DNA of 64,000 bases from Myxococcota bacterium (GTDB lineage Bacteria; Myxococcota_C; UBA6777): the NCBI GenBank assembly GCA_023150835.1, contig JAKLKB010000001.1, forward strand, positions 1 through 64,000, in the 5' to 3' direction. Position 1 is the first letter of the stretch; every line of letters starts with the position of its first letter. A program made the position numbers and the translations under genes. Below the pieces are notes generated by a model that did not search any database, was not told where the DNA came from, and saw only the letters and a program-made list of their open reading frames with translations. Shown in pieces: positions 1 through 7,431 of the stretch.

Positions 1-190
1 TTGAAAAAGAAGGCGATGTACAAAGTGATCGACGGCTTTTTTTGAAAAAGAAGGCGATGTACAAAGTGATCGACGGCTTTTTTTGAAAAAGAAGGCGATG
101 TACAAAGTGATCGACGGCTTTTTTTGGAAAAAAAGGCGATGTACAAAGTGATCGACGGCTTTTTTTGAAAAAGAAGGCGATGTACAAAGT
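1..190. repeat. 41-bp tandem repeat array at window edge
   Basis: The block GAAAAAGAAGGCGATGTACA, followed by AAGTGATCGACGGC and a T-run, recurs with a period of exactly 41 bp (unit starts near 1, 42, 83, 124 and 165). The fifth unit breaks off after GATGTACAAAGT near 190. The units are almost identical; the fourth has a small change (TTGGAAAAAAA). Because 41 is not a multiple of three, the array is not a coding repeat. Each unit carries an A-run and a T-run about 25 bp apart. The array runs off the left edge, so its length is unknown. From 191 to 342 I see nothing further except the ribosome site of the next gene. Confidence 0.9.
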
Positions 191-342
191 CTGCTAAGGG
201 GCGTGGGCCTTGTGTTCTCTTGTGCGGGTGGGGATACTCAAGGGCGCTGCAGCGTTTTGGATGAGGCGAACGGAATCGCCGCAAAAGCGTGCTGCGTGCG
301 TTGTTTTCACGACCAAGCCACGGCAAGGACGGGCGGAGATCC

Positions 343-2487
343 ATGAGCGACAAGAAAAAGTCACCTTCCGAACAACCGTTGGGAAATGCACAAGAAGGCT
401 CGTCGAGGGCGGATTCTTCTTTTCAATTCGATCCCTCCTTTTGGGAAGAAGAGGCTCCTGCGGCGGAGACATCTCGATCATCGCAGAAAACGCCCACTGC
501 TGGACCTTCTTCGCAAGGGATCCTGCCTGCGGATTTAGAACATCAAGGGATGGGGCCATCTCAACAAAAGCCCGAAGCCGGGCTCAAAAACTTGCTTCAC
601 TCTTACCTGCACGAAGTGGTCGAACAAAAAGAAGCGGGGATGTCTTCGGAGCAGCGGGAGATTATGAAGGTGTTGGAAAAACGCCAACCCATCACTTCTT
701 CGGATTCGACACGAAGGCACAAGATCCAGTCCATGCTGACCATCCAACCGAGCGAGGAAGGCGATCCGCGCAAACAGCCCTTGCAGATCCTTCGGAAGAA
801 TCCGTTGTTGTGGATCATCCCGACGTTGGTGATGGTTTCCGTGTTGTTGGTGTGGGCTTTGCGCAAACCCTCTGTTGAGCAGCTTTTGCAATCACGCCGT
901 TTCACGGAGGCGATGCCGCTGTTGGAGAAAGAGGGCCGTTGGAAGGCGATGGCCGATATCTACCGACGCGAAGGAAATAGCCGCAAAGCCTTGGAAGTGT
1001 ATGTGAAATTCAATGCGTGGCTTGAGGCCGCAGAGCTGTTGCTTGAACAAAAACAATACAAAAATGCCGCCGCCTTTTTTGCGAAAGCGCGGGAATGGGA
1101 CCGTGCTGCTCGTGCCTACGAACAAGCCAAGATGTACCGAGAAGCGGCGCAAGCCTTCCTCAAGATCCAAATGAAGGAAGATGCCGCCCGTTTGTTTCTG
1201 CAAGTCGGGGCCGAACGCGAAGTGGTTCCGTTGCTGTTGGATCTTGGACGCAAGAAAAAAGCCGCCGAGCTTTACGAAAATTGGGGCGATTGGAAGGCGG
1301 CAGCAGCCCTCTATCGCCAACTCAAGATGTGGGACAAGGCCGCAGAAACCGCTGAAAAAGCAAAAGATTACTTGACCGCTGCTCAACTGGCTCTGGAGCG
1401 CAAAGATTACCCAAAAGCCGCAAGTCTTTTTGCAAAAGCTGTGATCGCTCGCTGTGTGGGCGTTGCACAAAGTGCAGCACGACAGCACGAACAAGCTGCG
1501 ACCGTCTTTTTGTTGATGGCAGAACAGGACCGTAGCTACGCGATGTTGTTGCGTGCGGCTGCGGAAACCGAGCGTTTTGGGGGGATTCGCAAAGGTCAGT
1601 CCATCCTCAAAAAAGCGTTGGCCTTGGCTGAAAAATTTGAAGATGCTGCGGCATTGATACGCATTCATGGCATGATGGGTGGCGAGTCCCGCAGTTTGCG
1701 CAAACTCCAATCGTGGATCCGCGAAGCCCAAAAGGCGGGGGATTGGAGCCGCGCCTTGGAGATGGTGCAACAATCCTTGCGCATCGCCGATATCCCGATG
1801 CTTACACGCCTTGCTCTACAACGACAAGAACAATCCATCTTGCAAAAGCGTGAACAATCCCTCTCTCTCAAGGCCGTACGTACACGCTTTACACCGCTAC
1901 TCCTTCCGAAGAGTCCATCTCCTCAACACACCGCTCCTGCGGTCGCCTCGCCTACTGCGGCCAAACCCACCCCCGCCGCGCCTGCTGCAGCCAAACCCAC
2001 CCCCGCCGCGCCTACTGCGGCCAAACCCACCCCCGCCTCGCCCACTGCCGCCGAACCCGCACCCGCCCGAAAAACACGCCCCGCACAACCTTCTCAAAAA
2101 GCCTTCTTGGACGACGACTCTTCCACAAACGAACCCGCCGCCGACAAACCTCTTCCCATGCTCTACAAATTGCAGCTTGCGTTGGAAATCTACCGACCCT
2201 CGGGCGTTTCTGCCCCCAAAGAAGTGCAGCTTCAATGCACCTTGTTTCGCAAAGATATCAAAGCTCTGTTTCAGGCCGAAGGCGATGATCCCGAAGGTGT
2301 AGACTTTTGCGAACAGTATCGAGGAGATGTCCACCTCCTTCAAGCATTTGAGCGCGCTCCTGTCGGCTACACCCTCACCCAACGACTCGCGATCTCAAGC
2401 TTCCAAGGCGACCAACCGCTCGTCCTTTCGTTCCCTGTCCCCGCTCCCTACCACAGCGTCCGATGTGCTCTCTTGCCCGTCCCCTGA
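343..2487 (+). CDS. TPR-repeat membrane protein with Pro/Ala-rich linker
   Basis: I do not recognise a specific family. The chosen ATG at 343 has GGAG just upstream, and the protein then begins MSDKKKSPSEQ (714 aa). A frame open further upstream lacks a good start. Residues 1-150 are polar and disordered. One transmembrane helix (NPLLWIIPTLVMVSVLLVWA, about residues 153-172) follows. About 180-500 is a run of tetratricopeptide-like helix pairs (WKAAAALYRQ, YLTAAQLALE, YPKAASLFAK). A linker near residues 525-580 is built of 10-aa units such as AAKPTPAAPA, encoded by a 30-bp repeat. A roughly 110-residue C-terminal domain follows with no recognised signature. By inference it is an inner-membrane protein with a large periplasmic TPR domain, perhaps a scaffold. 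Confidence 0.8.
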   Translation: MSDKKKSPSEQPLGNAQEGSSRADSSFQFDPSFWEEEAPAAETSRSSQKTPTAGPSSQGILPADLEHQGMGPSQQKPEAGLKNLLHSYLHEVVEQKEAGMSSEQREIMKVLEKRQPITSSDSTRRHKIQSMLTIQPSEEGDPRKQPLQILRKNPLLWIIPTLVMVSVLLVWALRKPSVEQLLQSRRFTEAMPLLEKEGRWKAMADIYRREGNSRKALEVYVKFNAWLEAAELLLEQKQYKNAAAFFAKAREWDRAARAYEQAKMYREAAQAFLKIQMKEDAARLFLQVGAEREVVPLLLDLGRKKKAAELYENWGDWKAAAALYRQLKMWDKAAETAEKAKDYLTAAQLALERKDYPKAASLFAKAVIARCVGVAQSAARQHEQAATVFLLMAEQDRSYAMLLRAAAETERFGGIRKGQSILKKALALAEKFEDAAALIRIHGMMGGESRSLRKLQSWIREAQKAGDWSRALEMVQQSLRIADIPMLTRLALQRQEQSILQKREQSLSLKAVRTRFTPLLLPKSPSPQHTAPAVASPTAAKPTPAAPAAAKPTPAAPTAAKPTPASPTAAEPAPARKTRPAQPSQKAFLDDDSSTNEPAADKPLPMLYKLQLALEIYRPSGVSAPKEVQLQCTLFRKDIKALFQAEGDDPEGVDFCEQYRGDVHLLQAFERAPVGYTLTQRLAISSFQGDQPLVLSFPVPAPYHSVRCALLPVP

Positions 2488-2604
2488 TCTCTTGCTGCTC
2501 TCTTGTTGCTGGAGCTTTTCCTCGCTTGGTTTGATGGGGCGAGGTACCAAACCCCGCAAGGGACCGTTGGCCTCGGGCTTTGCGTGCAGGTTTGTTGTCG
2601 GGGA

Positions 2605-2726
2605 TCCCGCGTACCAAACCCCGCAAGGGACCGTTGGCCCCTTGACCCCGTATTGGCGGGGTGAATAGGGATTTTTCAAACCAACATCTGTGCCGCTCGA
2701 AATAGCGCGAACACGGGGGGGTTTCT
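2605..2726 (-). repeat. Family A dispersed intergenic repeat, copy 1
   Basis: Read on the minus strand it begins with CCCCGTGTTCGCG, then an AGCGGCAC hairpin region, GTTTGAAAAA, and closes with CGCCAATACGGGGTCAAGGGG. The same order of blocks recurs at 20.1, 24.9, 32.8, 35.1, 42.5 and 60.6 kb. This copy lies between converging genes. A 29-bp piece of its tail (starting GTACCAAACCCCGC) is duplicated at 2544-2572 and 2611-2639. The rest of 2488-2842 holds no gene I can support. Confidence 0.8.
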
Positions 2727-2842
2727 TTTCTTGTGGGCAGCGCTCTTGTCGCTGCCGAATCTCCGAAAATACGGGGTTTTTTCTCGATGCGTCTTTCCTG
2801 AGCTCTTGCCCCCCTCTCTTGATCTCTGCACCTGTGTTCGGA

Positions 2843-3496
2843 TCATCCGAACATTGCGTTTGTTTCGTCATCTGACGAGCGTTTGCTCAAATAACGCGTC
2901 ATCATCTCGCTGACTTCTCGCACCAACTGGCCGTGATCGACTTCGCCCTCTTTGTCCATCCCCATCTGTTCGATGATCCCGTGCATCCCGTACACGATCA
3001 CATACGCCGCGATCTCGGGAGCGGGTGGGCGGATCTCTTGGTGGCGTCTGCGCAACTCTGCGCTGACCAAGCCATGCAGCCGCTCTAACCAACCCCGCAA
3101 CTTCCCAAACTGCGCTGTCCTCGGCAATTGCTCCGAAAGCAACCGATTTAATTCAGGCTCCAATTGGCGGATCTCCAAAAGCGCCACCACGATCTCTCGT
3201 GCGACTTCTTCGACCGGAAGTTCCACCATCTCCGCAAACTTTTCCTTCACGATCGCATACTGCCGATCTGCCAACCGCTCCACAAGCGCAAAGACCAACG
3301 CTTCTTTGTTCGGATAATACTGGTACAACGAACCAATGCTCACTCCCGCACGACGAGCGATCTGGTTTGTGTTCAATTGCTCGTATCCCTCCTCGTCGAG
3401 CAACTGAGCCGTCGCCGTCAACAAAGCCTCGACGGTTTCTTGGGCGCGCCGCTGTCTCGGTTTTTTGCGGGGAACCATCTCTTGTTCGTCTGACAC
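2843..3496 (-). CDS. TetR-family transcriptional regulator
   Basis: 217 aa, the usual TetR length. The N-terminal helix-turn-helix is clear: LLTATAQLLDEEGYEQLNT then IARRAGVSIGSLYQYYPNKE at roughly residues 25-65, the classic TetR signature with the YQYYPNKEAL recognition helix. The C-terminal half (about 80-205) is all helical and variable, as expected of a ligand-binding domain, so the ligand cannot be predicted. It is divergent from the exported peptidase-like gene at 3895, with about 400 bp between. That gap contains a perfect palindrome (3725-3740) that is a plausible operator. Autoregulation and control of the divergent gene are inferences from the layout. Confidence 0.93.
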   Translation of the reverse strand: MSDEQEMVPRKKPRQRRAQETVEALLTATAQLLDEEGYEQLNTNQIARRAGVSIGSLYQYYPNKEALVFALVERLADRQYAIVKEKFAEMVELPVEEVAREIVVALLEIRQLEPELNRLLSEQLPRTAQFGKLRGWLERLHGLVSAELRRRHQEIRPPAPEIAAYVIVYGMHGIIEQMGMDKEGEVDHGQLVREVSEMMTRYLSKRSSDDETNAMFG

Positions 3497-3724
3497 GTCG
3501 CTTTCCCTTCTGCTCCTTGCTTTTTGCTTGCCTCGTTTCCCTCTTCCGCTCGCGTCCTTGCTTTGCGGCTGTTTGCCATACCAAATAACGAGAAGCCGCC
3601 CGATATTCTAGCCGCTCTCTTTCCTCTGTCTAGCCCGAATCTACAAACCTTTTCTTCCCCTCTTTCCCTTTTTTTGAAAAAAAACAAAAGTTCTAAAATA
3701 CTCGCCAAGGCAACAGGTTAAGCA

Positions 3725-3740
3725 TTAGAACATGTTCTAA
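3725..3740. promoter_or_regulatory. Perfect 16-bp palindrome, candidate TetR operator
   Basis: TTAGAACATGTTCTAA is a perfect inverted repeat midway between the divergent tetR-like gene (start 3496) and the gene at 3895. The half-site TTCTAAAAT also appears alone at 3691. The core GAACATGTTC resembles Gram-positive LexA boxes, but no SOS gene is present, so control by the neighbouring TetR protein is more likely. The rest of 3497-3894 is AT-rich non-coding sequence. Confidence 0.55.
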
Positions 3741-3894
3741 AATGCCTTTTCTTTTCCGCGTGTTAGGAAACACTTTTGCGCGATCCTTCGATATCTATCG
3801 GCGATGTGAGAGCGAACCCAAACTTTGTGTTGTGTACCTGCTTCGTTTGAGAACGCACCCTTGAGCCTTCCAAACAAATCCCAAGGAGCTTTGG

Positions 3895-5844
3895 ATGTCT
3901 ACGACGATCAAAAAAAACCCGCCTGCGATTCAACCTCCACCAAACAATACGGCCCCTGATGCGCGGTTAAAAAAAGAATCGAAAAGCACTGATACTGCGT
4001 CGACTTCTGCTTTGATAACTGCGCCTGCATCAGCATCTTCCGATGCGGCACCCGTCACGCGCCCTTCGTTGAGCGGAGAATTTTCGACAGCAGAAGGGCA
4101 AAACCAAGCGGTGCGTTCTTCTCTGCTTGGCGATACAGCCCCAGCGCCCAACACCACACAAAGCGTTCGCCGCGATGTATCGGGAGGTTTGGAGGGTGCG
4201 ACCCTGTCCCCGTCGGGTGCTTCGCCGCGCACGCGAAGCGTGAGTCTTGCTTCGGCGGCTCCTTTGGCAACGGCGGCTTCTGCACCGCCTTCGGGTGATC
4301 CTGTGATCGACGCATATCGCCAAGCCTTGGGGCGCGAGCCGGATGCCGCAGGCAAGCAGTACTGGGATCAACAAGTTGGACAGCAACGCGCTCAAGGCAA
4401 AAGTGACGCAGAGATCGGGGCCTTTTTGGATCAGCGTTTTCGCCAAAGCCCGGAGTTTCAGACCCGCGAAGTGGCAAAGCAGGTGTATCGTGATGTCTTG
4501 GGGCGTGAAGGAGATGCGGACGGACTGCGTTATTGGACAGAAAAAGCAATGGAAGTCCGCAATGCAGCGAGCACCGCGCCTGCCCAGCCCACCGACCCCA
4601 CCGATCCAAATGCCGCAGTTCGCACGTTTTTGACCGAGAAATTCAAACAAAGCCCCGAATACCAACAACGCACCACAGGTTCCACGCAACCGACACAACC
4701 GACACAACCGACACAACCGACACAACCGACACAACCGACACAACCGACACAACCGACACAACCGACACAACCGACGCAGCCGACGCAACCGACACGGCCT
4801 CCCGAAGGAACGCAGTTTGCGACGGTCCACGCACCAAGCATGAAAGAAGTGTCCGAGGGCAAGGTCTTGGAAAAAGGCCAAGGCGGCCCAGCGGTCAAAG
4901 AGATGCAAGATCGGTTGACGCAGTTGGGGTTTGGCGTGCAACAGACGGGCGACTTTGGCCCTACGACCGAAGGGGTGGTCAAAGATTTTCAAAAGGCCCA
5001 TAACATCCAACAGACGGGCAAGTTCGGACCGACAACGCTCGCTGCTTTGGAAAAAGCGGAGATGGCACAAAGACCGGACTTTTCGGCACTCAAAAACAAA
5101 GTCGGTCGGGGTGATGTGTTGGGAGAAGGCAGCAAAGGCGCAGCAGTGGTCGATCTGCAACGCTTGTTGTCACAGCGCGGTTTTCCGACCGATGCAGACG
5201 GTTCGTTTGGCCCCAATACAGCGGCTTCGGTGAAGAAATTTCAAGCCGCCAACAACATCGTTCAAAACGGCCAAGTCGGACCCACAACACTCAAAGCCTT
5301 GCAAAGCACACAAGGCGGCGGTCAAGTCTTGCCGGGTGGCGTCCTCAATGTCCCCTTCTATCCGCAAACAGACAACTACACGATGCCTGATCGCACTTGC
5401 AACAGCAGCGCTTGTGCGATGGCGGCCAAGTATCTCGGTGCGAATATCTCGGGCGACGATCAGTACCTTCGCCGCGTTCTCCAATACGGCGATACCACCG
5501 ACCACAGCGCACAAACCTCCGCTCTCAACGATTACGGCATCAAGTCGAGCTTCCACTACAATCTCGACTTCAAGGATCTTGACAATGCCTTGGCGCAAGG
5601 AAAGCCCGTGGTGATCGGCATCAACCATCGCGGACCCCTTCATGCGCCGACAGGAGGCCACATGATCACCGTGATCGGAAAACAGGGCAATGATTACATC
5701 GTCCATGATCCGTATGGCAGCCTTCACGACGGATACACCGGCGCGGTCGAAAATGGCAAAGCCGCTCGTTATAGTCGGGCTGAACTCGAAGCCCGTTGGA
5801 CGGTCGATGGACCCGGAACAGGGTGGGGCCGCATCTTCCAATAG
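3895..5844 (+). CDS. DUF4214 / peptidoglycan-binding / C39-like peptidase protein
   Basis: 649 aa; ATG preceded by AAGGAG at 3883-3888. Order of parts: a disordered Ser/Thr/Ala-rich N-terminus (1-130), two DUF4214-type motifs (YRQALGREPDAAGKQYW at about 141 and YRDVLGREGDADGLRYW at about 198), a TQP-repeat spacer (about 264-300), two PG_binding_1 domains (each with a GDFGPTT or GSFGPNT turn, about 320-385 and 400-470), and a C-terminal papain-like domain of the peptidase C39_2 type. In that last domain the likely catalytic Cys is in RTCNSSACAM (about 502), with His in GGHMITVIG and Asp in HDPYG. There is no signal peptide, which is odd for a wall-directed enzyme and suggests secretion by a non-Sec route or release on lysis. 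A role in cleaving cell-wall peptides or prey proteins is inferred from the domains. Confidence 0.85.
   Translation: MSTTIKKNPPAIQPPPNNTAPDARLKKESKSTDTASTSALITAPASASSDAAPVTRPSLSGEFSTAEGQNQAVRSSLLGDTAPAPNTTQSVRRDVSGGLEGATLSPSGASPRTRSVSLASAAPLATAASAPPSGDPVIDAYRQALGREPDAAGKQYWDQQVGQQRAQGKSDAEIGAFLDQRFRQSPEFQTREVAKQVYRDVLGREGDADGLRYWTEKAMEVRNAASTAPAQPTDPTDPNAAVRTFLTEKFKQSPEYQQRTTGSTQPTQPTQPTQPTQPTQPTQPTQPTQPTQPTQPTQPTRPPEGTQFATVHAPSMKEVSEGKVLEKGQGGPAVKEMQDRLTQLGFGVQQTGDFGPTTEGVVKDFQKAHNIQQTGKFGPTTLAALEKAEMAQRPDFSALKNKVGRGDVLGEGSKGAAVVDLQRLLSQRGFPTDADGSFGPNTAASVKKFQAANNIVQNGQVGPTTLKALQSTQGGGQVLPGGVLNVPFYPQTDNYTMPDRTCNSSACAMAAKYLGANISGDDQYLRRVLQYGDTTDHSAQTSALNDYGIKSSFHYNLDFKDLDNALAQGKPVVIGINHRGPLHAPTGGHMITVIGKQGNDYIVHDPYGSLHDGYTGAVENGKAARYSRAELEARWTVDGPGTGWGRIFQ
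4687..4795 (+). repeat. 9-bp coding repeat (Thr-Gln-Pro spacer)
   Basis: The unit CAACCGACA is repeated in phase about twelve times and encodes (TQP)n between the DUF4214 and peptidoglycan-binding parts of the protein. Two late units carry silent A-to-G changes (CAGCCGACG). Confidence 0.95.
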
Positions 5845-5864
5845 ACTCGACGCTTTTGAGCTTG

Positions 5865-5977
5865 TACGATATCCGAGAGATGTGTGATCGTAGGGGCGTG
5901 CGTATTCGCCCTGCTATCGGGCAGCCACAGGGGGCTGCCCCTACATTTTTACGATAACACAAGGGGCGGATTTCGTA
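5865..5977. repeat. Family B MITE-like palindromic repeat, copy 1
   Basis: 113 bp. The left end TACGATATCCGAGAGATGTG and the reverse complement of the right end, TACGAAATCCGCCCCTTGTG, are imperfect terminal inverted repeats of about 28 bp. Inside is a hairpin of the type GGGCAGCC-ACA-GGGGGCTGCCC. The element lies between converging genes. It encodes nothing. Confidence 0.9.
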
Positions 5978-5995
5978 TCAATCGCATAAGTCCTG

Positions 5996-7057
5996 CTAGA
6001 CCCGCAAGAAGAAATCTTCACACATACCAAACCAGCGTTCGACGGTGTGCTTGTTGTCGTCGTTGTCGAGGATGAAGCCGTTGAAAGCGCCGTAAGGACC
6101 GCGATAACGGCTTTGGATCACGATGGCGTTGAGGTCGACTTTGCGGATGACTTCGGGTTGGAAGGTGAGATCGACTCTTCCGTAGGTGTCGCGGATCGAC
6201 CAATGACCGAGTCCATCAGCAGAAGTATAAGAAAATTGAACGGGGGGGAGCAGATGGAGCTTTCCGTCCACCCAGAGGCAATTTTCGTTGTAGGCGTGTT
6301 GGTCTTGGACTTGGTTGTTGGTGAGGTTAAAGCCGAGCAGTGTGCCATCTTGGCGATAGCCGCCGCCTGTGGCCCACTGCCATGTCATGGTGTGGGGATA
6401 GTAGCCTTTGTGGATGTCGATCAGACCGTAGGAGCGGTCTTTGGGGAAGTCGATCTGTTGCTCGCCGAGGCGCAGGGTGCCTTGGGTGGGAGTGATGCAC
6501 TTGTGCGAATAAAGCGCACGTCCTTGATCAAAAGGCAAGCAGACGACGATGGGTTCGGTGTGTTCGAGCGGTTCAAAGCAAGTGAACTGCCCCGATACAG
6601 CGGGAAGTGTGCGTGTTGCGGCGACAGCGAAGGTGATGTGGTGTGTGCCTTGGGCGAGGTGGTTGTGGAGGGTGATGCGAAAGTCCTTGGTATCGAGAGC
6701 AAAGCGCGCATCAAAGAGGGCGTTTGGAAGGGGTTGAAGCTGGCCGGGCAGGAGTTTCTTTTCGTGGAAGATGGTTTTGCCGAGAGTGCGGTCATAAACG
6801 CAGACTTGTGCGAGAGCAAGCAGTTTGGCATCGAACACAGCGAGGCTGACGTACACGCGCTCGTTGGCAAAAGCGAAGTGCTGCCATTCTTTGAGTCGAA
6901 GACGTTTAAGAGAGCGAGGCCAAAGGGAAAAGTGGACCTCGGCATCGAGGGGGTTGATCTCGACGAAGGGGGCTTTGTATGTGCCGAGCTGAAAGCGCCC
7001 ATTTTGCACAAGGGATCGAGGTGTCGGCAAAAGAGGGCGTGGTGAGTAATCGGGCAT
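5996..7057 (-). CDS. DUF2804-family protein
   Basis: 353 aa, close to the size of DUF2804 proteins. The diagnostic stretch is in the middle and C-terminal half: YGLIDIHKGYYPHTMTWQWA followed by GGGYRQDGTLLGFNLTNNQ, and near the end GRVDLTFQPEV and YGAFNGFILDND. The family is widespread in bacteria and has no established biochemical function. Beta-rich composition without a signal peptide suggests a cytoplasmic protein, possibly a carotenoid-1,2-hydratase-like or lipocalin-like fold; that is inference. It stands alone between two family B repeat loci. Confidence 0.8.
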   Translation of the reverse strand: MPDYSPRPLLPTPRSLVQNGRFQLGTYKAPFVEINPLDAEVHFSLWPRSLKRLRLKEWQHFAFANERVYVSLAVFDAKLLALAQVCVYDRTLGKTIFHEKKLLPGQLQPLPNALFDARFALDTKDFRITLHNHLAQGTHHITFAVAATRTLPAVSGQFTCFEPLEHTEPIVVCLPFDQGRALYSHKCITPTQGTLRLGEQQIDFPKDRSYGLIDIHKGYYPHTMTWQWATGGGYRQDGTLLGFNLTNNQVQDQHAYNENCLWVDGKLHLLPPVQFSYTSADGLGHWSIRDTYGRVDLTFQPEVIRKVDLNAIVIQSRYRGPYGAFNGFILDNDDNKHTVERWFGMCEDFFLRV

Positions 7058-7120
7058 GAGTGCGGCTCCTATCGCTGTATCAGCGCTGTTTTTGAATTGA
7101 ACCGTTGCGGCTTTATCTAC

Positions 7121-7340
7121 AAGGCGGTGCTATCGCGGTGTCATACGATATCCGAGTGATATGTGATCGAAGGAGATTGCGTAGATGCCCGATTATTGGG
7201 CAACAAGGCGGTGCTATCGCGGTGTCATACGATATCCGAGTGATATGTGATCGAAGGAGATTGCGTAGATGCCCGATTATTGGGCAGCCACAGGGGGCTG
7301 CCCCTACTTCTTTACGATCATACAACGGGCGGATCTCGTA
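7121..7340. repeat. Family B repeat copy 2 with 83-bp partial tandem duplication
   Basis: A full 113-bp family B element spans about 7228-7340. Its left part plus flank (starting CAAGGCGGTGCTATCGCGG) is directly duplicated with a period of 83 bp (7121-7203 and 7204-7286), so an incomplete element begins at 7144. The two 83-bp copies are virtually identical, so the duplication is recent. Nothing else is visible in 7058-7431. Confidence 0.9.
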
Positions 7341-7431
7341 AGTCAGTATCGCTTGATTTTTGTAACTTTGGTGCTTGAGCAGCAAGGTTCTTCGGGAGCA
7401 AAAGTTGAAGAAACTTAGTGATACTTAATTA

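Noticed and set aside
1-190. CRISPR array
   Set aside because: Units are contiguous 41-bp copies with no unique spacers, and there are no cas genes.
3725-3740. LexA/SOS box
   Set aside because: The core resembles a Gram-positive LexA box, but there is no SOS gene and a divergent TetR gene is the natural user.
5865-5977. Integron attC site or riboswitch for family B repeats
   Set aside because: No attC core sites or integrase; copies occur in unrelated contexts, downstream as well as upstream of genes, so cis-regulation is unlikely.
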